From the NCBI GenBank assembly GCA_016098155.1, contig JAAAJB010000149.1, positions 1 through 61,036 on the forward strand: a stretch of DNA of 61,036 nt. Reading direction: 5' to 3'. A model generated the notes under the pieces. It searched no databases, was not told where the DNA came from, and saw only the letters and a list, made by a program, of their open reading frames with translations. The stretch comes from Actinomortierella ambigua. Lineage: Eukaryota > Mortierellomycota > Mortierellomycetes > Mortierellales > Mortierellaceae. Position 1 is the first letter of the stretch; every line of letters begins with the position of its first letter. A program made the position numbers and the translations under genes. This document shows positions 10,190 through 21,887 of the stretch, in pieces.

Positions 10190-11600
10190 ATGTCGCTACT
10201 TGGTCCAACCAGTTCTGCATCCACTTGTGTTATCGATCCGTCCTTAACGCTCTTGTCTCCCAGAAGATCAATGCCCCTCGGAACTGTACAGCATGAGGGA
10301 GAGGCGCATCCCTTCGCAGACAGCGCATCGTCGTCCTCATCGTCTGCACAGTCCTCCAACAATGCTCGAAAACGCCACAAGGTAGCCACTTCATGCAATC
10401 GGTGTCGTCAAAACAAGGTACGGCGATTCTCTCCACCATCCCGTTCATTGCAGGCAATATCCCGGTCACCACAGACATATGCATTGGCTAATTTGTACGT
10501 TTTGTTTGCTAAATCTACAGAGGAAGTGCGATGGTTGTGTGCCTTGCTCCAACTGCAAGCGAGTTACTGCTGATTGTCGTTACACGGATGCTCAATATTC
10601 GAGAGCACTCTGGGGCGATGCCCTCCTCAGCCCCGAGAAGGTGTTGGGAGTTTCGCCTACGCCGTCGTCATCGACCCCGCGCTCGAGTGATCAGATGTCC
10701 TCTCCAGGACTGTCACCAGCCCCTTCTAGATCCTTGTCACCAGTGGTTCCATCGTCGCCCTACCTTCTTAGTTCAACCGACCGAGGGGTCTGCCAACGAC
10801 GAGATCGAGCGCATTCACTCTCTGCCATCACAAAGTTGAATCCAAACCACAGTTTGCATCCGTTTCACCATCGTTACCATCCTAATGCGTATATTCATCC
10901 TTTACAGTCACGCCGTTCTCGAAGCATGATCGAGCCAATCGTTCCGCGGTGGCACATTTCCCCCCACTCACCGATGATGACGAACGAGCCATATAAAATG
11001 GCGGCCGCCACGGTTAGCCCTTCAGCCCCTCCCCAGGCGCCTTCTCTATTGGCGGCAAATGGTGTGACGACTGTCGTGTCATCACCTCTGAGACCCTATC
11101 ATGCTCAATCACACATCCCCCAGGTATCGACATCGCCGATCACTGGTCAGGTTGAGGACGCCACCGAGATCCCGGTTACCATTGCGTGCGACTCCTCGGG
11201 CTTCGTGTTGCCGTCTTTGGGACCAACCATTCTCATGGCCGTGACTACCCCAGCCTCCTTGGATGGCTTTGTCAATACGTTGAACAGTACCGACCAAAGC
11301 TTGATGATGAAAGCGACGACAACAGCGACGACAACAGCAACGACAACGACAGCGACAACGCCAACGCCAACAACAACAACAGCAACAGCAACAACAATAA
11401 CGCCTACAGCAGCAATGGCCGGCCTGGAAGGCCAGTATTCGTTGCTGGAAGCCATACTTTTGCAAGACGTGGAGATCTCCCGCACTCTGACTGCTTCACC
11501 CTTCCAAGACAACAATTGGCCGGCCAGTCTCATGCAGTCTCCAAGCCTCAATCACACACTTTCCCCTCCCATGAATCAGATTGAACTTTTGTTGCCTTAG
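10190..11600 (+). CDS. Zn(II)2Cys6 transcription factor
   Basis: Two exons (10190-10417 and 10521-11600) join in phase 0 to give about 435 residues. The join creates a complete binuclear zinc cluster with Cys at 69, 72, 79, 85, 88 and 95 (spacing 2-6-5-2-6), preceded by a basic NARKRHK patch. This is the fungal Gal4-type DNA-binding fold, so the protein is expected to act in the nucleus. The intron falls between CNRCRQNK and RKCDGC, inside the cluster, which supports the exon model. The rest is Ser/Pro/Thr-rich with a Thr/Ala tract (about 330-365) coded by ACGACAACAGC-type repeats. I see no fungal-specific transcription factor middle homology domain. Targets and regulation cannot be inferred. 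Confidence 0.85.
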
Positions 11601-13543
11601 GAGCATTTTTATCCCCCTTTCCCTCTTATACTACTCCATCAGCACTCCATCCACACTTTGTACATACAATTAGTTTGTGTAGCAATAGAGACTACATTTC
11701 CATTGGTGGCGGAAGAGGAAGCACAGGAAGCTGCTGCTTTCTAGCGTGAGCATCCGTGGGTATGAAAACAAAAAAAATCGGAAGAGTATTGGCTACGTAA
11801 AATGTCCGTGCAGCGAAGGAAGGTTGGTGTGCAAGGCGGACCATCTGTGTGGGTTCTACACGAGTGAACGCCGAGAGAAGGAGGTTTTCCCGTCACCCTT
11901 CCTTTTCCCCCCCACCCCGACCTTTTGGTGCTAATGGAACCTTACCCGATTGGAACAAAAAGCGCAGACGTTGGTATGCTCACCCATCATTACATCAGCC
12001 TCGGCGTTGTAAAACTCGGCTTCGCGTGCCGGCACGCGACTATGCGCAGATCGGATGTTTTCCCTGACTCCCGATGCAGAAGAGTACTGTATATGATAAG
12101 CCTCTTTCTATCGATAACCTGATGCGCAAAAGGTGTTTGAAGTCAAAATAAAACAAAGAGAGTGAGAGGGGTAAGGGGCAGTCATTTTGTGTTTGTATTT
12201 GGCAACATCAAGTCGATACCAAACTGAAAGAAAATTAAAAAAGAGAAACATTTTTTTGTTCTGTGGAAACCCGGTTAAACAATGTCATTCAAGGTGTAGA
12301 AGGTGGGACTCGGCTCCTCTTCGACGAACAGCGCCTGGCTCTTCCATTTTGAAGGACGTTGCCCTTGGATCAAAAGGAAAGGGAGGTGGGGTGGGGTGGG
12401 TGCAGCATAAATCATGTGTGGGAATTCCCTCCTGATGAGTCTTGGGTTGCGTTAATGATGCTCATCCTCATCCTGTGAAGCTATGGAGGGAATACGCGCC
12501 GTGGTTGAAACGCTAACAATCATCCAAACAAACATCCAATATACATACAACAAATGCAACAATAAACAAACAAGTTCACTCGTTATGTTCAAAACAATGA
12601 GATGTCCCTTTTCGGTAAAGTGAAGATCTCAACAGACGCAACATCTTTTTGAGAGAGAGACAGGTCAGGTCGTCTCATTGTACAATGATTGTTATACTAA
12701 ATGTCGCCCATAGCCGCACGTTGTCGCTGGCATCCATTCAGTATTGCCTGGCTCACTCTGGTGGGGATCGAGGCTTGATCAATCATTATGACGAGGATGA
12801 CTAAAGGTGGAGATTGGTTTAGTCAAACTGCCATGCTGTGCTACGCAAAACCATGAATGTTCTTAAGGAAAGTCTTGGAAAGCCCAATCATTGACCAACG
12901 GGCCAACATCCGAATGAATCGTGTTGTGTCTTGAGGCTATCGAGAGGGGTGACTATCATTGCGTTCGGGACACTCACCGAAGGTCTGCACAACAGTGGCC
13001 CAAGAGGTACATTGGTCTTGTTGAGCAAGAGCAAGAGCTAGAAAGAGAAGAAGGAATAAAAAGAATGCACAAAGGCAGTAATCGTAGTGCGCACTTGAAT
13101 ATGGTCTGAGGGTCAAAGGACAGAAATCTAGAGAAGATGGTTTTGTCGATCGTTGGCCAAAAGATGGTTAGAGGGAAGCCATAGAAAAACCGTGGAGGCA
13201 AGAAAAAAATGCATTTGCTTGTCCAAAGCAGCCTCTAACAGGATGCACCAACTCCTATCCGGTTGCGTCCCTTTGGGTGTAGATGATCAGTCTGTTGTCA
13301 TTGTTGCTCTGTCCCATGCGTTCGTGTATATGCGTTGAAGGTCTGTTTTTGCTGAAAATGGCCGTTCATTGTCCTTGATAAAGAAATATAAAGCTATAGT
13401 GCGAGTAGCCGTTTCTTTCTCTATGCGCTTTTCACTGAAGCATCCCTTACCCATCTTACCCACCACTCTTCCCTATCTTCCCATTTCTCTCTACCATCTT
13501 CCTTTCATCTCCTGGAGGTCGTTGATCTGTTCTACCCTTCAGC
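11601..13543. other. Intergenic region upstream of the first OPT gene
   Basis: About 1.9 kb with no supported gene. Open frames here are short and lack domain features. The 3' flank of the transcription-factor gene and the promoter of the OPT gene should be at its ends. An A/T-rich ATATAAAG element sits near 13386-13393, about 150 bp before the OPT start. Confidence 0.45.
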
Positions 13544-15976
13544 ATGTCAAAGGAAAAAGCCTTCGGCGACGAAAAACACCCAGAAAAACGCGACGGTGAC
13601 AAACTTGGAGACATCGAGCACACATGCTTTGGGCCTGAAAACGAGGAGGAGTCCTTTATTGAGGAGGTTCGGGTCACTGTCTCAAGTAAGTAGCTCTTTC
13701 CATCCCTTCACTCCTCGCCCTTCTCTCCCCCAGTCAGCTCTTACTTTGTTCTATCATAGTCTCGCCACATTCACCTTGTACTTCTTTGGAAACGCACGTG
13801 TTGTTCACGTCTAACAGTCCCTATTTCGTGTCTCGTTTATTTTTTTGCAGACAAGGATGACCCCACACTTCCTTGCAACACGTTTCGCATGTGGTTCTTG
13901 GGTCTTGGCTTTTCTGCCGCTATCGCATTCGTGAACCAGTTTTTCTACATGCGTCAAACGGGCGTCACCGTCAGCTACCCGGTTGTTGCCCTGCTGAGCC
14001 TCCCTCTAGGCCACCTTATGGCGCGAACATTGCCCACCACCCGCTATTCCTTGTTTGGCTACAATTTTACCTTGAACCCTGGCCCTTTCTCTATCAAAGA
14101 GCACGTGTTGATTGGTACCATGACCTCCATCAACTCGTACAGCGCCTACGCCGTCGATATTGTCGTCCTCCAGAAAGTTTTCTACCACGACGAGAAGCCA
14201 TTCATCGCCGGCCTGCTTTTGGTCTGGACGACGCAGATCATGGGCTTCTCACTCGCGGGCGTTCTCCGTAAATTCCTGGTCGAGTCGCCCTACATGATCT
14301 TTCCTGAGAATCTGGTCACAGCTGCTCTCTTCCGGTCCCTCCACAGTGGCCGCGACTCATCGGCGGCCACTAAACATTCTAGCCTGTCCAAGTACTTCCT
14401 CATTGTGGTCTTTGTGTCTTTTGCCTGGCACTTTTTGCCTGGGCTCATCTTCCCCACCATTGGTGTAATTTCTTGGCTTTGCTGGATCAAGCCTGACAAC
14501 GTTATTCTTGCCCAGCTCACTGGGTCCTACGGTCTGGGCATCGGCACGATTGCACTCGACTGGACGGCCATCAGCGCGTATATTTCCCCGATGGTCAATC
14601 CTTGGTTTGCCCAGGTCAACGGCATCATCGGCTTCGTCGTCTTTGCGTACATCATCATCCCATGGGCCTACTACAACGATCTGTGGAATTCCAAAAAGTA
14701 TCCCATCGTCAGTCCCGAGCTGTTCTATGAGAACGGTACCTATTACGACGTGAGCGAGGTCATGTCGAACGGTCGCTTGGACCGTGACAAGTACCTTTCC
14801 AACGGTCCCATGCGGATGGGATCTTCGAGCGCTTTGGCGTATGGTCTTGGTTTTGCTGGTCTGTGCGCCACTATCGTCCACGTTGCCCTGTTTAACGGCA
14901 GGGATATTGTCGAGCGCTGGCGGACCGGTCGTCACAAGCACGAGGACATCCACACCCGTCTGATGAGGGCTTACCCCGAAGTCCCAGATTGGTGGTACGG
15001 TGCCCTATTCATTATCTGTATCTCTCTGAGCATTGCCACGTGCGCCATCTGGGAGCTTATGCCGTGGTGGGGGGTCATCTTGGCCTTGTGCATTGCTCTG
15101 ATCTTTGTGCTCCCCATTGGCGTTGTCCAGGCCGTGACCAACCAGCAGCCTGGCCTCCATATCATCACCGAATATATTTTTGGATACATCAGACCTGGCT
15201 ACCCGATTGACAACGTCACCTTCAAGACCTATGGCTACATTGTCAATATTCAGGCATTGGCCTTTGTCCTGGATCTCAAGCTGGGCCACTATCTCAAGAT
15301 CCCACCTCGTATCATGTTTATGACGCAGCTCGTCTCGACAGCCGTCTGCTCGACCATCAACCTGGCGACCGCCGTTTGGCTTGTGGACACCCGTCCTAAT
15401 ATCTGCACCAGGGAGGGCTACCCATTCACGTGCCGCTCAACCAACACTTTCTATGCAGCCTCGGTCATCTGGGGGGCCATTGCTCCAGCTCGCGTCTTTG
15501 GTCAAGAGGATGGTGCCATCTATTCGCCCACGCAATGGGGGTTCTTCATTGGTGCACTGGCTCCCATTCCGTTCTGGGTTCTGACCAAGATGTACCCCAA
15601 TGTCCGATGGCTTCAGCTGGTACATTGGCCGGTCCTGTTGACACTGATAGGCAACATGCCCCCAGCGCTGCCTTACTTTTATACCAACGGTTTCTTCTGG
15701 GGGTTCATCTTTTCTTTTGTTCTCCGTCGCTACCGCTTCGGCTGGTGGGCACGATACAGCTATCTTACTTCGGCCGGCTTGGACACGGGCGTGGCGCTGG
15801 CGACGATAATCATATTCTTCACGCTTCAGATCCACGGCAAAGTCAAGATACCCCACTGGTGGGGTAACCCCAACATGGACATTGATTGGGAGAATGCCTC
15901 CATTGAAGAGAAGAATGCTGCCTCGCTTGATCACTGCTACCATGGGTACAGCAACTATTTCGGCGAGCAAGGTTGA
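13544..15976 (+). CDS. Oligopeptide transporter, OPT family (copy 1)
   Basis: Two exons (13544-13685 and 13851-15976) join in phase 1 to give 755 residues. The family imports small peptides (or peptide-derived metal chelates) with protons across the plasma membrane. The N-terminus is charged and cytosolic (about 1-50). Many hydrophobic segments follow, interspersed with the family signatures NPGPFSIKEH (about 122) and KIPPR (about 530), plus conserved MIFPENLVTAALFRSLH and QWGFFIGALAPIPFW. Length matches fungal OPT proteins. Substrate cannot be told from sequence. The neighbouring gene at 17220 is a close paralogue with an intron at the same place and phase. The acceptor TTTTTTTGCAG at 13841-13850 is strong, and the start gives an acidic tail like that of the paralogue. 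Confidence 0.93.
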
Positions 15977-17219
15977 AGGGCGCTCTGTCATTTATGTATT
16001 TATCCCTATATAAAGCTTTGTGATGTCGTATTGTACATTTCTGTTCCTCATCGATACTGCTCAGTTTCAAAGGTTGCTAGGAGGAGGGGGGTGGGAGGGA
16101 GGGAGAGGAGAGGAGAGGGGACCACTCTGGTGGAGCGAGTGCAGCCCCAAAGAGATTGTCGATTGCTACTGCTTTCAGCTTTCAAAGGGAGGGGCCAAAC
16201 TTGGGAGGCTAAAGTTGGAGGCAGCCTCACGCCTTTTTTTTTCTCGCATGTTCATACAACGGTAGCATAATGAAAGCTTTGTGCAACCGGAGGAACGTGA
16301 CTGATCGAGTGTCGCTACCGAGTTCACCGTTAGTGAGGACTTTTGCAGGTGATCCTTGTTGGCCACAATGCCCTCCTCCTTTTTTTCCGAGCACTACCTT
16401 CTTTGGTTTCTTTGTATCTATCAGCTCCTTCTATTCCCCTCCACCGGATAGGCTTCCGAGGGACCTGGTCACAATGTCCAATAACAAAGAGGTACACAAA
16501 TGCGGGACGCATGGGACGATGGAAGAGGGCCAAAAATGAGCGCAGTCGCTCGGGGTCGAGCTTGTGGTTGTTTATCGGCTAGGGTAAAGTGTTGAGGCAT
16601 CAACGACAATGACAACAACAACAACAGCAATAGAAGTACACAAATGGACAAACAAAAACAATAGGTTTGTGTTTCTGAAAAACAGACACATATACATTGC
16701 CAAATTTGGGCCACCCCACCAATGAGGCTCAAGACCCAGAGTCCACATGGACAGACTTTCCCCATGGTCATTTCCTGTTGCTGACAGTGCTTTGTTTATA
16801 AGCTTTTAGGTTAGGTTAACATAGTCTCCGGAAAAACACAGACAAGAGAAGGCCAAGGGAAAGAAGCCCATTCGACAGTATTCAAGCGCTGGACCTGATT
16901 ATGGTGTGAAAAAGTCTCAGGGATCCTTGGATGCTGTTGGGAAAAAAAACCAGAGCTTCCATCCCTCAATCAACCCCTTTGTTTTGATATCGTTTTGTTA
17001 CTACGTACTGCAGGCCATTCTTTCGGACACCTATCCGAGGGCAATATTTAAACCGTCTGGCCTTCGCTTCTCCTTTTTTTTTGTCGTTTTTCTCTTGTGA
17101 CCCGCTCCCCAGCCTGACGAACCACCACTCTTTCTCTCCATCTATCCTCCAAGGCCCCTCCCCACCTCCCGCATTCCCACGCCGGCCCTTCTGCCTCCCT
17201 GTCCTACCAACCTGTCATT
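15977..17219. other. Spacer between the tandem OPT genes
   Basis: About 1.2 kb with no gene supported. It should contain the 3' end of OPT copy 1 and the promoter of copy 2. The last 170 bp carry a T/A-rich AATATTTAAA element (17043-17052) and a pyrimidine-rich leader (17100-17215). There is no sequence resemblance to OPT coding DNA, so no third copy remains here. Confidence 0.5.
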
Positions 17220-19626
17220 ATGGCCAAGGAAGAGGTTGATGGGATGAAGTACGAAGAAAAGTACGACGCCGAAGATGCTCGTGTCGAACTTGAAGAAGAG
17301 GATGACTCCCCCATCGAAGAAGTCCGTATCACAGTGCCAAGTAAGTTTTCGTTCACCCACCTTAGCCAATATCATTTTCTTAGCTCTCGTGGCTATCTTT
17401 TTTTTTTTTTTGCTGCCATCCCTTCTCCATCGCTGGACTTTCCACTCTGTTCCCTCCCCATTCTTACCCCTTCCTACCCTTTCTTATCCCCCTCCTCCGA
17501 TAGATACGGACGACCCTACAATACCATGCAACACATTCCGCATGTGGTTTCTCGGCTTGCTCTTTGCAGGCATCATCTCGTTTGTAAACCAATTCTTCTA
17601 CATGCGCCAGACGACCATCACGATCGGCTATGCAGTCGTGGCCCTGTTGACTCTTCCTATCGGCCATTCTATGGCGCGCGTCCTGCCGACGACGCAATAC
17701 TCCTTGTTTGGCTTCAAGTTTACGCTGAACCCGGGTCCGTTCTCGATCAAGGAGCATGTGCTCATCGGAACCATGACCTCCGTCAACACCTACACGGCCT
17801 ATGCTGTTGACATTGTCGTTCTCCAAAAGGTCTTTTATGGCGACGAGAAGCCCTTCATTGCCGGCCTGCTCCTCGTGTGGACGACCCAGATCTTGGGTTT
17901 CTCCATGGCGGGTGTGCTCCGCAAGTTCCTGGTCAGGCCGGCCCATATGATCTGGCCTTCGAACCTGGTGACGGCGGCTCTCTTCCGCTCGCTGCATCAT
18001 GTCGAAGGGTCGGAGGATAGCAGCAACCGTATGGGTCGTATGAAGTACTTTTTGCTGGTGACGCTGGGTTCCTTTATCTGGTACTTCTTCCCTGGGTTCA
18101 TCTTCCCCACAGTCGGTATGATCTCATGGATCTGTTGGATCAAGCCGGACAACATCGTCCTTGCTCAGCTCACGGGTTCTAACGGCCTGGGTATCGGCAC
18201 GATTGCGCTGGACTGGTCGGCCATCAACTCGTACGTGCTGCCGATGGTCACGCCTTGGTTTGCCCAGGTGAATGTGCTCATCGGGTTCATCCTGGTGGTG
18301 TACGTGATGGTACCGTGGGCCTACTATACCAACCTGTGGGATTCCAAAAACTACCCGATCCTCAGCGCCGAACTCTTCTTACCCGACGGCACGTCGTACA
18401 ACAAGTCGGAGGTTCTTGTCAACGGAGTCCTGGACGAGGCCAAGTACGTTGCCTATGGCCCCCTTCGCATGGACTCGTTCTTTGCTCTGACGTACGGTGT
18501 CGGCTTTGCTGGCCTGACGGCGACGATCGTCCACGTGGCCCTGTACCACGGCAAGGAGATTGTCCAGCGCTGGAAGACGTCCCGTCTCGAGAACGAGGAC
18601 ATCCACTCCCGACTGATGAAGGCATACCCGGAGGTGCCCGACTGGTGGTACGGGATTCTGTTTGTGGCGACGCTCGCGCTGACCTTTGTCACCTGTGTGG
18701 TCTGGGACTTTATGCCGTGGTGGGCCGTCTTCTTGGCGTTGGGCATTGCCATGTTCTTTGCCCTGCCGGTAGGTGTCGTCCAGGCCGTGACGAACCAGCA
18801 ACCAGGACTGAACATTGTGACCGAGTACGTGATCGGGTACTTGAAACCGGGCTATCCGATCGCGAACGTGACGTTCAAGACCTATGGCTACATTGTCAAC
18901 ACGCAGGCACTGGCCTTTGTCCAGGACCTCAAGCTGGGCCACTACCTCAAGATCCCTCCCCGCATCATGTTCATGGCCCAGCTCTCGTCCACGATCGTCT
19001 GCTCGACCATCAACCTCGCCACGGCCATGTGGATCGTCAACACGCGTCCAAACGTCTGTACCAAGGAAGGCTACCCGTTCACTTGCCGTTCGACCAATAC
19101 CTTCTACGCGGCCTCGATCATCTGGGGTGCGATCGCGCCGGCCCGTGTCTTTGGTAGCAAGGACAATGCATTGTACGGGCCCACACAATGGGGATTCCTC
19201 TTTGGGGCCCTGATCCCGATCCCGTTCTGGTGGCTCGCCAAAAGGTTTCCCAATGTTCGTTGGCTCCAGCTCGTCCACTGGCCCGTCCTGTTGGCGGCTA
19301 CTTCCAACATGCCGCCGGCTCTGCCGTACTTTTACACGAATGGTCTGTTGTGGGGCTTTGTCTTTGCGTTCCTCCTCCGTCGCTACCGATACAACTGGTG
19401 GGCAAGGTATAATTACCTGACGTCGGCCGCGCTCGACACGGGCGTGGCCATCTCGGGTCTCATCATCTTCTTTTGTATTTCGATGCCGGGGGCCTCGATG
19501 CCGTACTGGTGGGGTAACCCCAACTCGGATATTGACTATGACAATGCTACCATTGAAGAGAAGAATGCTGCTTCGCTTGACCATTGCTACCATGGTAGTA
19601 GCAACTATTATGGTGAGCAAAAGTAA
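17220..19626 (+). CDS. Oligopeptide transporter, OPT family (copy 2)
   Basis: Two exons (17220-17340 and 17504-19626) join in phase 1 to give 747 residues. The protein has the same signatures as its upstream neighbour: PCNTFRMWFLG at the start of the membrane region, NPGPFSIKEH (about 117), KIPPR (about 523) and the ending NASIEEKNAASLDHCYHG-like tail. Most residues agree by eye over the membrane region. The acidic cytosolic N-terminus and a few loops differ, which may affect turnover or substrate choice. Like copy 1 it should be a plasma-membrane proton-coupled peptide importer. The intron position is conserved, pointing to duplication of a whole gene. The coding sequence uses more G/C-ending codons than copy 1 (many CTG, GTG and ACG), so the copies have had time to drift. 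Confidence 0.93.
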
Positions 19627-20331
19627 ACATACTATCCCCTAAAATAATAATATTAGCAATAAAAAAAATAGCAGTTACCACCACTCATGTCCACTTGACC
19701 TATTGTCGTTTTCTCCTTCCCCTTCTTCTACCTCTTCCCATTCCTTTATTTTTTTTTGAGCGTTGAAGCCAAGCAGTGTTCCTTCTAATCTGTCAGAGGT
19801 CGTAGGCCTACTATAAAAAAACAGTGCTAGAGTCAGACAAGGCAACCCTGGAGACCAGCCCGGATAACTAAGAGTTTTCTTCCAGAGAACACAACCAGCT
19901 CTGTAAAGGCAATGTTCCTGTCTGTAGCCCATAGCACCTTGCTCATTCTTAGTGGAAAATCTATGTCTCCCTTGAAAAAAACAGAAAGCCCATAGAAGAA
20001 AGCGGACATGGGTAATCTCCATCCCGAGGCCATCCCCTCTCCCCGTTGCACGATAGGGACAAACTGAAGTCGTTCCAACTGTTTTTTTTCTTCTCCTTCC
20101 TCTCGAGGAGCTCACATCTAGCTGTTTTGAGCCTTTATCGTTCTTATTGCTCATCATTCATGCGTTTTCTTCATCCTCGCTATTCGGGTCCACGTTTGTA
20201 ATGCCGAGTTGTTGTTTAATGGTCCTAAAATATCACAAATAGGGTTATAGAGTATATGGTTGTACCATTTTTTTTCATCCTGTGTTAGAGAGGGATTCCA
20301 TCTTTTCTTCTTCTTCTTCTTCTTTTTGGTT
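19627..20331. other. Convergent 3' region between OPT copy 2 and the KXD1-like gene
   Basis: About 700 bp. CAATAAAAA near 19656-19664 can serve as poly(A) signal for OPT copy 2. The rest includes a minus-strand open frame of 160 codons (19675-20157) with no recognisable features, which I do not call. Confidence 0.45.
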
Positions 20332-20764
20332 TCATCTTTGTCCGTACCGGATTTTGCGAAACACCTGGTCCAGGTCCGACTGCAGAGTGCGAATGGTTTT
20401 GACATGGGTGTCGAACCGTTGCGAGAGTTCAGTCCATTTCACGGCCGAGAACTCGTTCAGTGCCGTCAGTGACCGTGTAGACTTGTCGATGGCATTGGTC
20501 CTTTTTTTTTTGTTTGTTTGTTAGATTGGCAAGGTAGGAAGTGGGAGAAGATGTGAGTCGGTGGTGGGCGCGTACATGTAGGGTTCGCGACCATTTTTGA
20601 AGATAGGAGTGAGAAAACGGGGAAGCGGGGGAGTGAGAGCGAGAAAAAGACAAACCACCAGGCTGGGATTACATGTTGGCTTGACGCTCCTGAATCTCGG
20701 ACAGCTCATCGGAGGGTAATGTTGCGATAAGGCGCGCGGCGAATGCGAGCGAGCCTTCATCCAT
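20332..20764 (-). CDS. KXD1: KXD1-like KxDL-domain protein (BORC/BLOC-1-related subunit)
   Basis: Two exons (20764-20673 and 20500-20332) join to 86 residues. The sequence aligns along its whole length with the KxDL domain of animal KXD1: LIATLPSDELSEIQERQANM, then a coiled-coil-like TNAIDKSTRSLTALNEF, SQRFDTHVKTIRTLQ, and the closing SDLDQVFRKIR. The family's signature Lys-x-Asp-Leu is Gln-Ser-Asp-Leu here. KXD1 is a small helical subunit of BORC/BLOC-1-related complexes that place endosomes and lysosomes or vacuoles on membranes and motors. The protein is much shorter than the animal one (about 176 residues) because the acidic C-terminal tail is missing, leaving the core only. The exon 2 acceptor lies after an A-run on the coding strand, which is unusual but required by frame. 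Confidence 0.78.
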
Positions 20765-20843
20765 GCTGACATGTAGAAGATGTGAATGAATGAAATGATG
20801 TCCCACCGCCACCAAAAATAAAAAGGGACTGAGGACAATGGTT

Positions 20844-20923
20844 TATCTCGCCCTCACCCAGGACTCGAGGTTAGAGAAAATGTACGTAAAAGTTGCAGTG
20901 GGGTTGCCCAAATATGGAAGCAC
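20844..20923 (+). repeat. Left copy of inverted repeat
   Basis: Matches the reverse complement of 22921-23014 over about 80 bp, with the shared core CTCACCCAGGACTCG and TGTACGTAAAA. Confidence 0.8.
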
Positions 20924-20942
20924 AAGGAGCAGGGCTACAAGC

Positions 20943-21111
20943 AGGATCAACAAACCAGCAGTAACACTAGCGGCACTTGTGTCGCCATGTCAATGGCGTA
21001 TTGATTCACTCCGCAAGTAATGCAAGCTGCAGGTCATTGCTTGGGAGGTGAATCAATGGGCCAATGGCATGGCGACACAAGTGCCGCTAGTGCTACTGCT
21101 GGTGTTGTTGA
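20943..21111. repeat. Large foldback hairpin (about 80-bp arms)
   Basis: The left arm (20943-21022) is nearly the reverse complement of the right arm (21031-21111). The longest perfect block is 25 bp, starting CACTAGCGGCACTTGTGTCG at 20965-20989 and pairing with 21068-21092. The arms continue past the block with roughly ten mismatches to a tiny loop around GCTGCAGG. A transcript through it would form a long double-stranded stem. Confidence 0.85.
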
Positions 21112-21214
21112 CCTTGCTAGTAGTCCTGCTCCTGACCGTGTCCTGCACCTGGCGGTCTACCGTGTCGCTTTCCTCTTGGTCTTCCGGTCGCAAAAAAAAA
21201 AAAAAAAAAAAAGG

Positions 21215-21540
21215 CTTGAGGATGACGCGCCCTCGTTCAATGGTCATCCATGCAGTACCGTGAACATCAACGCTCTATGTTTTCTCCGCGATATGATGGT
21301 ATACATCGAGCTCTCAGAGGCCATCAACGCCGGTGACTGTGGGCGTATTCGATACATACTGCCGTTCTCCACTTCTATGACGCATGCTGGGAGTGCCTCC
21401 GTGATCGAGTATCAACAAATATCCGAGCATTGCAAGAGATTGCCCGTCTGCTCGAGCGGGCAGTGAACTCGAAGTACAACAGCACCGCTCACAAAGCACC
21501 ATCCACCAAGAGTGACGTTGAGCGAGCGAAATAAGTGCTC
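21215..21540 (+). pseudogene. Relic resembling fungal DUF6589 proteins
   Basis: Two blocks in different frames look like parts of the fungal DUF6589 family as I remember it. The first is INALCFLRDMMVYIELSEAI followed by NAGDCGRIRYILPF (about 21268-21380). The second is VSTNIRALQEIARLLERAVN, then SKYNSTAHKAPS (about 21400-21505). The segment expected between them is missing and the frame changes, so the copy is internally deleted and not translatable as one protein. DUF6589 genes are multicopy in many fungi and often sit in repeats. Their function is not established. The family call is from pattern memory and needs a profile search. Confidence 0.45.
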
Positions 21541-21887
21541 AACCTCTGCGGCATCTTTTTGGCGTTCAATGAAGATAATCGGTCATCTCTGGCTTTGGTG
21601 GTCATGGTCCATGGCTTTTCCGGATAAAAAAAAAAAAAAAAAGGCGGAATGCGAAGATGTGTATATAGACGACGTTGAGGAGGATGGGCGTGTTGTAAGC
21701 ATATAATATCATAATAATAAAAAAAAAAAAGCTATCGAAAGATATATTTACACACCTAGGAATAAATACAAAGGTGGTGCGAGAGAAATACGGATCAAAT
21801 GACTAGAAAGAGGGAGATGTATGGAATCGAGTAGGTGTTGACTCTGCATCCTAAATCGCCTTGTTCTTGCCTCCATCTCCGAGATCT

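Noticed and set aside
12430..12480. CTGATGAG motif with nearby CTCATC repeats, considered as hammerhead ribozyme or box C/D snoRNA
   Set aside because: No matching conserved second core (GAAA) or D box with flanking stem could be found.
18379..19620. 413-codon minus-strand open frame
   Set aside because: It is the reverse of OPT copy 2, with Arg/Asp/His/Gly-rich composition typical of an antisense shadow of a GC-rich gene.
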